Assembly (NCBI RefSeq): GCF_020497125.1
Contig: NC_059075.1
Location: forward strand, 32,524,003-32,588,002
DNA: 64,000 nucleotides
Direction: 5' to 3'
Source: Mauremys mutica
Lineage: Eukaryota; Chordata; Testudines; Geoemydidae
Part shown: in pieces, positions 1 through 9,852 of the stretch
How positions within the stretch are numbered: position 1 is the stretch's first letter
How the letters are laid out: the number at the start of each line of letters is the position of its first letter
Translations under genes and position numbers: made by a program
Notes under the pieces: generated by a model
What the model saw: only the letters and a program-made list of their open reading frames with translations
Database searches by the model: none
What the model was told of the DNA's origin: nothing

Positions 1-70
1 ATGTTCGGGGGAATTAGTCTGGCCACGGGGTCTTCCTCAGCAGCCCTTGCGGTACTGGAACAAACACCAT

Positions 71-265
71 AAGCCCAGGCCCTGGGTCAGGGCAGGGCAA
101 CAAGGAGTCCGGTGCTCAGGCCCTCAGGCAGGACTGAGCAACCACAATACAATAGAAATAGGCCCAGGCCCTAGGTCAGGGCGAGGCAGTGCAGAGTCAG
201 GGGCTCAGGCCCACAGGCAGGCTGAGCAACAACAGTAGGCCCAAGCCTTCACAGGCCTGGGAGAG
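71..265. repeat. Direct repeat of about 80-90 bp, just over two copies
   Basis: Copies start near 71, 160 and 238. Each opens with AGCCCAGGCCCTGGGTCAGG or a close variant and the first two end in CAGGCAGGACTGAGCAAC-like sequence. The third is only a stub. It lies inside the minus-strand LTR-like block. Confidence 0.7.
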
Positions 266-370
266 GGGGAGACTGCCACCCACGAGTTGGGTGGCAGGGC
301 GGACGCAGGCCCTCCCACTCCACTGTGTCCCAGCCCAGGCCCTAGCAGCGGCAGAAGACCCACTGTTGAG

Positions 371-958
371 TCAGTGGGGATCCTGGCTGCAACGCACTGA
401 CATGGGCTCTGGCAGTGCTGCAGCCAGACTAGGGTTGGCTGCCCCCGGGCTACTTCCAGACTCCCCCTCGGGTAGTACCTGGGACAGGGTGTTGTCCTCT
501 GGGGGGTCCAGCACCTTAGGCTCCTTGGGGTAGTGGGCGAGCAGCAGGCCTGGCAACTCCTCTGGGTAGCGGGCACAGGGCAGGTCCAGCAACTCCTCCG
601 AGTAGCGGGCACAGGGCAGGCCTAGCAACTCCTCGGGGTAGCGGGTGCAGGGCAGGTCCAGCCATTCCTCCGGGTAGTGGGAGCAGGATAGGTCTGTCAA
701 CTCCTCCGGGTAGCGGGCGCAGGGCAGGCCCGGCCAGTCCTGGCGGCTGCCTTGGGCCGTAGGGTACTCCCAGTCACAGGGTAGACTGGAGGCGTCTGGC
801 TTCTCTGGAGGCTGGGACCTTAGTGAGCTCTGCCGGTGAGCCTTTATACTTCCGGGTTGCTGCCTGACCCTCTGAGGGGTGGGCTCAGAGCTCCCTAGCT
901 CCGCCCACTCCAGCCTCTGGATGGGCTCTTCCCTCTCCGGGGCGGAGGGGAGCCACAC
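371..958 (-). CDS. Open frame with 12-residue tandem repeats inside the LTR-like block
   Basis: This 195-codon minus-strand frame begins just inside the proposed LTR start and spans the TATA-like site, so it is unlikely to be translated from its first ATG if that promoter is used. Its middle is six repeats of a 12-residue unit around CARYPEELLDLP, encoded by a 36-bp minisatellite whose period is a multiple of three. That alone keeps the frame open. No domain, signal peptide or membrane segment is visible. I see no host-gene relationship and would not assign a function; it may be a by-product of the minisatellite. Confidence 0.25.
   Translation of the reverse strand: MWLPSAPEREEPIQRLEWAELGSSEPTPQRVRQQPGSIKAHRQSSLRSQPPEKPDASSLPCDWEYPTAQGSRQDWPGLPCARYPEELTDLSCSHYPEEWLDLPCTRYPEELLGLPCARYSEELLDLPCARYPEELPGLLLAHYPKEPKVLDPPEDNTLSQVLPEGESGSSPGAANPSLAAALPEPMSVRCSQDPH
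519..734. repeat. 36-bp minisatellite, six units
   Basis: Six consecutive 36-bp units start at 519, 555, 591, 627, 663 and 699, each like AACTCCTCCGGGTAGCGGGC followed by ACAGGGCAGGTCCAGC. The first and the fourth to fifth units are the most diverged. The array decays after 734. Confidence 0.9.
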
Positions 959-969
959 CGGCTCCCTAC

Positions 970-2200
970 AATCCCATGGTTTAAAGATTCATGAAGGAAA
1001 CATATTCCAGTATTGTATCTTCTATCAGGGGTACTTACATGGACCATAGCAGACATGGAAAAGCCACTAGTACTCTTACCCTGTCTTAAACTAGTTGTAT
1101 GTGAGTGGTGGAGAAACCTAGGTATGGAAATGTGAGCTAACTCAGCGCTCAGATGTCTCGTAGGAGCTGTGATACGGCAATTTCCTGCAATATCCTGGAC
1201 AAACCTTACTGAATTAAGTTAAACTTGAGCTCATTGTGTTAAAAATGCAAATGTTTGTTATTGTGGGATTGTATGTAACTTGTCTAGGAGACATGAATAA
1301 TGTCAACCTTGGGAAGTACGAGCTTCAAAGAACTCTTTTAAACAATGGCCTAAGACAAGAATTAACTGTTAGTTGAGGAGGTTTCCTAGGAAATCCTTGG
1401 GAAGAAGGGAATGCAAATTACCCGCCTACAGATCCATCCTTTTGAAGCTGCACCTTGAAGAGAAATCAGTTGTCTAGCTGATTACCAATTCACAGTCTCT
1501 TCAAAGACCCAGACTGGTTAAAGAAGTGACACTCAAATTCATGAGGATGCTTATTCTGAGCTAACAGTTGTTATGAATTTGACCATAGAAAAAAATCCTA
1601 GGTTTGAAGGACTGTTTACCAGCCAGAGCCCTTGTTGGAGTCAGGGGGTGATCTCTCGTAAAATTATTAGGATGAGTGTAAGTTCTTTTATTATTTGTAA
1701 TGTTTCCTCTGTAATGCTGTCAACTTAAGAATAAATGTGCTTGCTTTGAAAGAGCTATATGGTAAGTTGCCTATGTCAGTTACAGTGTACATTGTCTCTG
1801 AGGAGAAAAGTGAAGCAGGCCAGCTTAGTTAGTCAGAATTTGCTGGGAATTCACAGTGCAGGCAGGGATCTGTGCAGCCTTGAAATACTGCAGTCAAGAG
1901 GGATACTCTGCCCAAGAAAGGTGACATCTGGGGAGTCAAGAGGGATACTCTGCCCAAGAAAGGTGGCATCTGGGGAGCCAGAAGTCTGAGTGGGTGCCTT
2001 TGCTGGACCATAGAGGGGGAGTGGAGGTGCAGTTGTCCTGAACTGTGATAGAGCACCTCATATGGCTCTCACCATCCCCTCCAGCTAACTCTGGAAGTAT
2101 AATTGTCATGTTGCAGGGCCTTTGAGAGTATGATCCTCAGATCCCAAGCGGGGCTTGGAGAACTCTGCCTCACAGGCATGAGTGATTACTGTACATGGGT
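970..2200 (+). mobile_element. Possible plus-strand LTR fragment
   Basis: This stretch has no convincing ORF. It has an AATAAA at 1730-1735 followed by a T/G-rich run, and an internal 42-bp duplication (1892-1975). The layout resembles the R-U5 part of LTRs recalled from reptile genomes. No termini or target duplication were found, so both the identity and the limits are uncertain. Confidence 0.3.
1892..1975. repeat. 42-bp tandem duplication
   Basis: Two adjacent copies, 1892-1933 and 1934-1975, differ at one base that I can see (GTGACATC versus GTGGCATC). Confidence 0.9.
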
Positions 2201-2403
2201 GTAATATCTTGTATTTGATCATAGCTTATATGTATCTGCTTGGAAAACATTTTTCTCACCAAAGTAGAAAATCAAACTTTCATTGTTTTAAGCTCATTAA
2301 GTACTGTATGTAGTGTTGAATTCTCTAGATACTGTATTTGAGAATGGTATATCACAAGATTTAAAAACAAGTCATCTTAGTACAATGAACATTTTGAAAT
2401 CCA

Positions 2404-2692
2404 AGAAAACATTTTTGTTTGTAGTGTTGTTGTAGCAGTGTTGGTCCCAGGATATTAAAGAGAAAAGGTGGGTGAGGTAATATCTTTTAATGAACCCATT
2501 ATTGTTGGTGAGAGAGACATGCTTCGAGGTACACAAAGCTTTTCTCCAGGTCGGCTCTGTGTAGCTCGAAACTTGTCTCTTTCACCAACAGAGGACAGAC
2601 CAATAAAAGACCTTAACACACCCACCTTGTCTCTTAAATATCCTGGGACCAACACTGCTTCATCAACACTACAAACAAAAATGTATTTTTGT
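2404..2692. mobile_element. Fold-back MITE-like element
   Basis: The two ends are inverted copies: TTTTTGTTTGTAGTGTTG near 2412 pairs with CAACACTACAAACAAAAA near 2665, and GTGTTGGTCCCAGGATA pairs with TATCCTGGGACCAACAC. The inverted homology continues inward to the middle. Because of this, reading frames on the two strands translate to similar peptides (both contain LSLSPT), and neither is a gene. A fragment of the same family occurs at 55176-55250. It resembles abundant short repeats recalled from turtles and crocodilians; the class is not certain. Confidence 0.75.
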
Positions 2693-4894
2693 CACTTTTA
2701 GGGAAATACTCAATTTTCTAATGCAGCCATAACCACAGTAAACTCGCAAGGTAAATTTGTAGCCTGATCTATAGATTATGTATTAATTATATTGATTATT
2801 TAAGAATCAAGCTAGCCCTGAGGGCTACAAATTTATACCGGCTGCCTCCCTAATGTCTTATTTGCTTTTTAAATTTTATTTATGTGATACATTTGCTTTT
2901 TTCTCATGAGTGTTCTCTCTCTGCAATTAAAACTTCATCCTTCAAATTAATACAGCATATATCTTCAATGTACAATTAGATAATCTTTGTTTTTAATATC
3001 ATAGATCTGAATGATCACTCAGCTTTCCAACTCAACATGTAACTCAGCCATTGAATCCACTGGGGGGTGGGAAACACAAGCTAGGGAGCATATATAAAAA
3101 TTATGACCTATTCCTTTGCACTTTTTAGATCGACATGGTGAATAAACATGTTTGATCTATAAACCAGGATCAGTGTATTCTCAGATTTAGTGCCCATTTT
3201 CTAGGTAATGGTTACATGAAGCTTATTTGTAATATAAAAAGAAGAAATATTGTAATATTGTGGGCCAAATTCTGCACTCACTAACTTCAATGGGCGTTAT
3301 GCCTGAGTAAGAAGTGCCAGAGTTAACCTTATATAAACTTTGTTTTAAAGGTGACAAAGGAAAGGGAAATATATTGGCTGATCAATACATAATATTGTTA
3401 TTTATAAAATGAAAGGGTGAAAATACATTTTCAGTGTGTGGATAACTTTTTTAAGTAAGTACTCTATTTCAGTGATTAATAAACAGGAAATTTTAAGAGG
3501 CAACATATATTAAACATTACTCTTGTTGATTATTCACTTACACTTCTTATTGAGATTTATAGTTAAAATATTCCTGTTGAGAGAAAAGTACCATTTATCT
3601 AATCCAGTTCCTCAAGAAAAAATACTTAGGTAGTTTCAGGAGTCTTCAACTAGCTAATTTAATAAGAGGGTAATTTATATTCCACAGTCAGTAACTTCTG
3701 ATACTGTTATTGCTAAAATTCAAGTAAAAGATTACACAGTCTGCCTTATCTACTGCATACCATGAAATATCTACATATATTTTATTAAATAAAGGTAAAT
3801 GACCTCTGAGGTATGCAGTTATTTTAGAGCAATATACTATAACACATTATTTTCTTAATCACAAAGGTAAGTATTTCATCTGTCTCCAATGGATGAAGAT
3901 GAAGATTTAACTCTCTGAGACCATTGTGGTTTTCACATTACTTTGGCAGAGCTCTCATAAATCCACATTTTAAATTAAGTATAGTATTTCTTAAATTTAC
4001 TACTTTTAACCAGCCATATCTCATTTATCATTCATCAGTCAACCTGTGCTGCTAATCTCTGCTAAAATATTGTTCATATAGTGAACTTTGATTTAAAAGA
4101 GCCTTTTAGTGGCTTTTGAGATATTGAGCATGTGCCACATATAGTTTTAGGGCCAAATTTTCAAAAACTGCTTCCAATCAGGGGCAGAGGATAAACATCT
4201 AATTGCACCCACTACTTACATAGTCAGACATTTGAGATGAAATCCTGGCCCCATTGAAGTCAATGGCAAACTCCCATTGATTTCAATGAAGGATTTCAAC
4301 CCTAAATTCTAAAATGTGTGCCTGTCATTGATTCTGGCAGAAAATTTAGAGGCTTGATTGAAGATCCTTTTGAAAAATAGATGGTTCATGTCTCATAATA
4401 ATGTCAGAGACTGTTAATTTCTTAGACGTCATGACACAAATATCAATCTGGATGTATTGTTTGTCTGGATATCTTAGTAAGCTAATTATTACTGGAATCC
4501 AAACTAGCAAACTTGATCACCAAAGCTGATTTTCTTTTAAATTCTTCAGTAGATCATCTTTTTAAAATAAGCTACACCCCCTAAGAGGATGTGGTGAACA
4601 TTCTCCTCTTGCCCACTAGGGAAGTGAGTGGAGCATTTTGACTGTAAAATCATTCAAGTAAAATACCAGTCACTCTTATTTGTATGAACAGCATCAGGCA
4701 CATCTATGCTGAAATTTAAATAAAATTAATAAAAGGCAAGCACTAATCAGCAAGTATAGTCTTCTGTATCTTGTTTACAAAGGTCAGACTGATGGGAAGA
4801 ATTGGTGGTACTTGCCAGTCCAGCTCTCCTTACATTCCCAAACCCTGCCTACCCTCAGTGTTGTTCAGCAGTGAAATAATTAAAAGTGCATCAG
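2693..4894. other. AT-rich intronic sequence, no gene seen
   Basis: No ORF, RNA gene or clear element is visible. Short pieces look like old dispersed repeats, such as the palindromic CATTGAAGTCAATGG / CCATTGATTTCAATG at about 4252-4288 and a related piece near 3265-3305. Confidence 0.5.
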
Positions 4895-5046
4895 CCCCAT
4901 CACTTCTGTGTGAACTACAGCATATATTATAGCAAGGGATCCAGTTTTGATTTCAAGACTTCAAGTGATGGAGAATCCACCATGTCCCTAGGTAGATTAT
5001 TCCGATAGTTAATTATTCTTATTGTTAACAAATTATGACTTATTTG

Positions 5047-5726
5047 CAGGGCCGCCCAGAGGATTCTGGGGGCCCGGGGTCTTCGGCGGCGGGGGGCCCT
5101 TCCGTTCCGGGACCCACCGCCAAAGTGCCCCGAAGACCCGCGGCGGGACCCCCCGCCGCCGAATTACCGCCGAAGCGGGACCCACCGCCGAAGTGCAGCC
5201 TGGTCTTCGGCGGTAATTCAGTGGCGGGGGGGGGGTGTCCCCGCCGCGGGCCTTCCGGGCCCTTAGGCGGCGGGTCCCGGAACAGAAGGGGCCCCCCGCC
5301 GCCGAAGACCGGGCTGCGCTTCGGCTTTGGCGGCGGGTCCCGCTTCCCCCCCCCCCCGCCCTGGCCCCGGCCCCGCCCCCACCCACGGCGGGTCCCGCTC
5401 CTCCCCCCCGCCACCGGTCCCGGCCCCGGCCCCGGCCCCGGCCCCAGCCTCTTACCGAGCGCGTCTCCGGCGGGGCCTGAGCTCCGTCCCGCTCAGAGCC
5501 GCGTGGTGAGGGGGCGGGACTGGGAGCTCCACGCCGAGCGGAGGCAGCTGCCCCGCCCCCTCCCCACGCGGCTCTGAGCGGGGCGGGGCTCAGGGGCCCC
5601 GCCGGAGACGCTGAGGCTCCAGGAGAGGGGCGGAGGCGGGAGCCTCCGCTCTTCTCTTGGGGGCCCCTGCGGAGCCCGGGGCCCGGGGCAAATTGCCCCC
5701 TTTGCCCCCCCCTCTGGGCGGCCCTG
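5047..5726. mobile_element. GC-rich non-autonomous hAT element
   Basis: The ends are a perfect 16-bp inverted pair, CAGGGCCGCCCAGAGG and CCTCTGGGCGGCCCTG. The element is flanked by the 8-bp direct repeat CTTATTTG (5039-5046 and 5727-5734), the hAT signature. The 680-bp interior is extremely GC- and CpG-rich, with poly-C/poly-G runs and about four GGCCCC hexamers near 5421-5446. Open frames in several phases here are compositional. It sits inside a minus-strand CR1 in the EFCAB11 intron, so it is younger than that CR1. Confidence 0.92.
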
Positions 5727-6064
5727 CTTATTTGCTAGTCTATCAGAAATCTCTTCCCATGTAGGTACTTGTAGACCATGATCAAGTCAGCTTTTAACCT
5801 TCTTATGGATTGAGTTTTTTAAGTCTCTTGCTGTAAGGAATGTTTTCCAGATCTTGTCATTCTTCTAGCTTTTTTCTGAACGCTTTCCAATTTTTCAACA
5901 TCCTTTTTGAAGTGTGTACACCAAAATTGGACATGGTGTTCTGGTGATGATCTCATTAATGATAGAGATAATACTACCTCCTCAATTCTCCTTAATATTG
6001 CCCTGCTTACATATCCTAAGGATCACAATCACCCTCTTAGGTACATCATTGCACTGGGAATTCA

Positions 6065-6330
6065 TGGGCATGACTACACTGCTGCACAGTTCAGATTAAG
6101 GAAGCGTGAACAGCAGTGCAGACCAAAGTCAAGCACTGTAACTGTCCTGTGTGGATGCTGTGGGCATGACTTTAAAGATTTGCATTAGAAGACTACAGTA
6201 GTCCAAACTTGGGACATTTAAGTTTGTGCCTGCAACATCCACACAAGGGAGTTACGGCGCAGAACTTTGGTGAGCACTGCTATTTAGACCGCCTTAGTCT
6301 GAACTGCGGGGCAGTGTAGACTACCCCAAG
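6065..6330. mobile_element. MITE with GTCTACAC-type ends
   Basis: GGGCATGACTACACTGCTGC at the left is an imperfect inverted match to GGGGCAGTGTAGACTACCCC at the right. CR1 sequence appears on both sides. The exact target duplication is not resolved. Confidence 0.55.
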
Positions 6331-6870
6331 TCATTTGGTTATCTACCATGATCGTTAAGTCCTTTTCTGCATCACTGCTTCCCAGGATACAGTCCCCCAT
6401 TTTATAAATGTGACCTACATTCATTGTTCCTAGTGGTTAACTATGCATTTAGCTGTATTAAGAGGCATTTTGTTTGAATGGGCTCAGTTTAACAAGTGAT
6501 CTAGATTAGTGTGTATAACTAATCTGTTCCCATCATTATTTATCACTCTACCAATTTTTGTGTCATCTGCAAGTTTTACAAGCAATGATTTTATATTTAC
6601 TTTCAGACCTTTGATAAAGAAATTGAATAGCAATTAATCCATTTAATATGGACTATATTGACTTTGTGTGGTGCTAATTTTTTTAATCAGAGTGTCATGC
6701 AGAAATATGTCAAATGTTTTACAGATGTCTAGGTATATTACATCAATCTTACATCAATCAGTTACTTTTATTAATCAAACTTGTAATTGCATCAAAATAT
6801 ATAAAGTTTCTTTGACAAGACCTATTTTCCTTAAAGCTATGCTATTTGACATTAATTATGCTACTACCCT

Positions 6871-7387
6871 TTAATACTTTACCTGTTAACACCTTTGAGA
6901 TAAATAAGAGCCTGTTTACTCTTCAGAACTGTTGCTTCAAGCACAGATGAAAACACAGTTGTCTAAATTTACATCTGGAGGGTTTTCATTACAACTATAA
7001 AGACTAGAAACTTTATAAATGTACGTTTTTCAAATTGAAGATTAAATAATGCAAAACTGCTGGGGCCACCATATGATTACCATTAGAGTTTATCAGTAAG
7101 TACCACTTCAGCATAGCTTTATATTAGCTGAGAGAGTGGCAAAAAAGACCTTTTGTTGAAACCTCTTCTTTGGTCTGACATTAGTCCTGCATTGGGGTAT
7201 TTCATAGGATCGAGTGTGGGCCTTTTGTTAGCATTATCTTTGTCCAGTAAAGAGCTAAGTATTGGGCTAAAGATGTCACAGTGATCATTACAAAAGGTAA
7301 ATTGCATACCAGTTTGCAGTGCAGCAAGGGGTATGTGGGTTTGGCCAGCATGTCTTGTCACAGAGCTTTGAGGTAATAGCTCCTGTG
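6871..7387. other. Intronic sequence, nothing recognised
   Basis: AT-rich, no long frame and no clear repeat ends. Confidence 0.4.
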
Positions 7388-7537
7388 AAGCACTGTGGTC
7401 CAGTGGATAGAACATTGGACTGGAAGTGAGGGGCTTGGGTTCTATTTCCAGGTCTTTCACTAGCTTTGAGCAAATCCACCTCTTTATGACTCTATTTTCC
7501 CTTCTGTTGATGTGGATAATGGTATTAAGTCTGGTCT
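7388..7537 (+). mobile_element. MIR/CORE-type SINE with tRNA-derived head
   Basis: A tRNA-like pol III head is visible: A-box-like GTGGTCCAGTGG at 7395-7406 and B-box-like GGGTTCTATTTCC starting at 7437. The MIR-type core follows, with the degenerate 'soft' segment CACTAGCTTTGAGCAAATCC and a short poly-purine/TTA tail. It is old and not expected to be active. Confidence 0.7.
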
Positions 7538-7819
7538 ACACTACAAAATTACTTTGATGTATCTAGATCTGTTAGGGGTTTGAATAACCCACAACCCTGA
7601 GCAATGTAGTTATACCAGCCTAAGTGCTGGTGTATACAGAGCTATGTTGGTGGGAGAGCTTCTCCCGCTGACATAGCTACCGCCTCTCATGGACATAGAG
7701 TTATTAAGCCAACAGGAGACCTCTCGCCTATCAGCTTAAGAGTCTTCACCAAATGTGCTACAGCGGCGCAGCTGCATTGGTCAGCTGTGCCAGTGTAAAT
7801 TTCTAGTGTAGACCTGCCT
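7529..7819. mobile_element. MITE with GGTCTACAC inverted ends
   Basis: CTGGTCTACACTACAAAATT at the left pairs imperfectly with TTTCTAGTGTAGACCTG at the right. The interior CTCCCGCTGACATAGCTACC is shared in diverged form with the elements at 9412-9665 and 52492-52775. Confidence 0.6.
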
Positions 7820-7970
7820 TGCTCTCCTTTTTAAAAGAACTTTGAGAAAGGTAAGGTTGTTTGGTTTGGTTTGGTTTTGTGCAGTTCTAGTGACACCACA
7901 GCAGGAATACTCCAGAAGGATATTGGTGAATTATAATACAAACTATAAGATATCTATAATATCTTTTCTT

Positions 7971-7976
7971 TTATAG
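7971..7976 (+). promoter_or_regulatory. EFCAB11: Splice acceptor of the EFCAB11 terminal exon
   Basis: A T-rich tract (ATCTTTTCTTTTATAG) ends in AG at 7975-7976, directly before the in-frame EF-hand coding sequence. Confidence 0.85.
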
Positions 7977-8076
7977 GGAAGTCGATCAGGATTCTGATGG
8001 TCATGTCAGCTTCAAAGAATTTGAATCTGCAATGAACTACGGACAAAATGAAGTATCACAACTGCACTTTGCCTAA
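7977..8076 (+). CDS. EFCAB11: EFCAB11 terminal coding exon (EF-hand protein C-terminus)
   Basis: After the acceptor AG, the first G completes a codon split with the previous exon. The frame then reads EVDQDSDGHVSFKEFESAMN, followed by YGQNEVSQLHFA and TAA at 8074-8076. DQDSDGHVSFKEF is a canonical EF-hand calcium loop: Asp at positions 1, 3 and 5, Gly at 6, and Glu at 12. The segment matches my recollection of the vertebrate EFCAB11 C-terminus (EVDRDSDGHVSF, then NYGQ), a small EF-hand protein of roughly 160 residues and uncertain function. The last six residues extend past the human end as I recall it. The exon encodes only 33 residues, so earlier exons must lie upstream of the window. Other EF-hand proteins are less likely because of the NYGQ tail. 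Confidence 0.85.
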
Positions 8077-8725
8077 AGTGTATTCTCTGGTGAAAAGATA
8101 AGATATTTAAAAATCAATGAAACTTCAGTTGTTTCAGCTAGCACTCTTACTATAAATGCGGCTCTGAAGAACTGCCTTTGAAGCTCTACAGTTGTGAGTT
8201 AGGGTGTATTCATTTACGTGTGTGTGTGTGTGTGTAATACTGAAAATATTTGAAATCTAAATTGATCCACAATTTATGATTTGTGGGAACTTCAATTATG
8301 TACTTTTTCTGTTTGGCTAAATAGATGAAAAGAGAGGGATTGGTTTCAAGGTACTTAGTATTTTATTTGTTGACTTTTTCAGCAGTATTTCACTAACGAG
8401 CCAAAATGTCTCAGATACCTTTATAGAGAGGCTACCTGGGACTGAATGGATTAAACCTTATGTGGATGATAAAACTTTTTTTTAAACCATCAGTACGTTT
8501 ATTTTCCATATAAACACCTTGTCCTTTTTCTTATAATATCACACATTGTTTAAAAAAAAATTAAGAATTGGATAATATGAAGTGTTTATTAATAATAATA
8601 ATAATAATAATACAACAATAAGATAAACTTTCACACTTTTAAGGCTTTTCTCCATTAAATTAATTCTTTTAGAGGTAGTTTAAAAGAACTCTCATAAATA
8701 AAGAAAAATCTCTGAAGTTTAGGTC
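8077..8725 (+). other. EFCAB11: Probable EFCAB11 3' UTR
   Basis: Non-coding AT-rich sequence follows the stop codon. The first reasonable poly(A) signal is AATAAA at 8697-8702, which would put cleavage near 8715-8725. Two microsatellites lie inside: (GT)n at 8219-8235 and (AAT)n at 8590-8612. The extent is inferred. Confidence 0.5.
8697..8702 (+). terminator. EFCAB11: Candidate poly(A) signal
   Basis: AATAAA about 620 bp after the stop codon, shortly before a PLE fragment begins. Confidence 0.45.
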
Positions 8726-8740
8726 ACACACCTGAACTTA

Positions 8741-8830
8741 AAGAACAAGGAGTCCGGTGGCACCTTAAAGACTAACAGATTTATTTGGGCATAAGCTTTT
8801 GTATGTAAAAAACCCAAGGTATGTACCCAA
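8741..8830 (+). mobile_element. 3'-end fragment of a Penelope-like element
   Basis: AGTCCGGTGGCACCTTAAAG then ACTAACAGATTTATTTGGGC matches in layout the end of the complete PLE at 37621-39272 (GTGGCACCTTATAGACTAAC). Only the non-coding terminus is present. Confidence 0.6.
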
Positions 8831-9276
8831 ATCTTGAATGAACTTCAATGAATACTTTTGGTAGTGTATCTTTTGGCCAGGGTATTTCCCAAGAGTTGTG
8901 AGGAAATTAAGATGAAATCTGTCATTGCCTGCACAGACACACTCACCCACTCATTGGCTGATTATGAAGATTTTGTACTGTACTCTTATAGGAAATTGCC
9001 TGTTCTCTTAGCTTCAGACTTGCCCTCTCTGAGCCACACTATGGCTATTTTCAGAACATGTCGTAAGTCCTCCTTGTTTGATTTATTTTATCTGTGACTG
9101 TTTACCTTCCACTGTTTTCATATAGCCTTCCTAACAGACAGTAGAAAGTTTGATGCTGGATCATTGGGTCTGTCCTTTGAGTGTTAATTTTTTACTTACC
9201 ATGTGTACTTGCATGAAAAATGCAAAAATTATTCCAAAATTTCAAGTCAACTTTTAAATAGCTGGTTTATCTATGA
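8831..9276. other. Downstream flank, nothing recognised
   Basis: Short open frames occur on both strands with no recognisable product. Confidence 0.4.
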
Positions 9277-9405
9277 CAGTGGTTTTCAACCTTTTTTCAT
9301 TTGCGGACCCCTAAAATATTTCAAATGGAGGTGCGGACCCCTTTGGAAATCTTAGACAGTCTGCAGACCCCCAGAGATCCATGGACCACAGGTTGAAAAC
9401 TACTG
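9277..9405. mobile_element. Short hAT-type MITE
   Basis: CAGTGGTTTTCAACCT at the left end is inverted as AGGTTGAAAACTACTG at the right end. The flanking 8-mers ATCTATGA and ATATATGG are only partly alike, consistent with age. TGCGGACCCCT is repeated inside. Confidence 0.75.
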
Positions 9406-9411
9406 ATATAT

Positions 9412-9665
9412 GGCCTGGTCTACACTTAAAAATTAGGTTGACATAGCTATGACACCTAGGGCTGTGAAAAACTCATACCCCTGAATGCCATAGCTATGCC
9501 AATTTAACCCCTGGTTTAGAGGCAGTTTGGTCAATGGCAGAATGTGTCTGTTGTCCTAGCTATCACCGCTCAGGGAGGTGGAATTCTTACAGCAACAGAA
9601 AAACCCCTTCCGTCACTGTAGATAGTGTCTATGCTACAGTGGCATGGCTACAACACCAGAAGTGT
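9412..9665. mobile_element. MITE with GGCCTGGTCTACAC end
   Basis: GGCCTGGTCTACACTTAAAA at the left starts the same family as 52492-52775. The right end is truncated, without a clear inverted partner. Confidence 0.6.
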
Positions 9666-9740
9666 GCCTCTGTAGGCAGTACCCATAGCGTAGTGGCCTA
9701 TGAGTCAGTTTCTTACTGTTGTTCCCCTTCGCTCAATCTA

Positions 9741-9852
9741 TGTTTACTTGTCTGTCTTCAAATTGTAAACTCTTTGGAGAAGGGATTGCTCTTCCTGAGT
9801 ATTTGGAAAGTGCCTGGCATGTAGGCAGTATCACTGTAAATAAATAACAAAT
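9741..9852 (+). mobile_element. SINE/LINE tail fragment (MIR/L2-like)
   Basis: TTGTAAACTCTTTGGAGAAG then a GCCTGGCATGTAG segment and a (TAAA)n tail match the conserved tail shared by MIR and L2-type repeats. Confidence 0.5.

Larger units (their letters stand above)
1..968 (-). mobile_element. LTR-like retroelement block, minus strand, cut by the window edge
   Basis: Read on the minus strand, this block starts with TGTAGGGAGCC at 968-969, has a TATA-like AGTATAAAGG at 841-850, and then an open frame (371-958) made of a 12-residue repeat. Its plus-strand start has another tandem repeat of about 80-90 bp (71-265). The TG start, TATA box and GC-rich content fit an LTR or the 5' end of an LTR retrotransposon. 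No second LTR or target duplication can be checked because the element runs off the window. The family is not identified. Confidence 0.45.
4895..6870 (-). mobile_element. Old CR1-type LINE remnant, split by two later insertions
   Basis: The sequence reads as the reverse complement of CR1 reverse-transcriptase and 3' sequence, e.g. TGATGGAGAATCCACCATG at 4967-4985 and CCAATTTTTGTGTCATCTGC at 6552-6571. The latter is the complement of the region encoding the FADDTK-like active-site segment. The same two landmarks occur in the CR1 at 57948-59150. No long frame survives. The GC-rich hAT element at 5047-5726 and a small MITE near 6065-6330 interrupt it. Confidence 0.7.

Noticed and set aside
101..118. 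16-base match to the PLE fragment at 8745 (AACAAGGAGTCCGGTG)
   Set aside because: Surroundings do not match, and one such match is expected by chance in a window of this size.
519..734. CRISPR array
   Set aside because: Units are directly adjacent with no spacers; this is eukaryotic minisatellite DNA.
5022..5577. Long Pro/Gly/Arg-rich frames on both strands
   Set aside because: All lie within or across the GC-rich hAT element 5047-5726.
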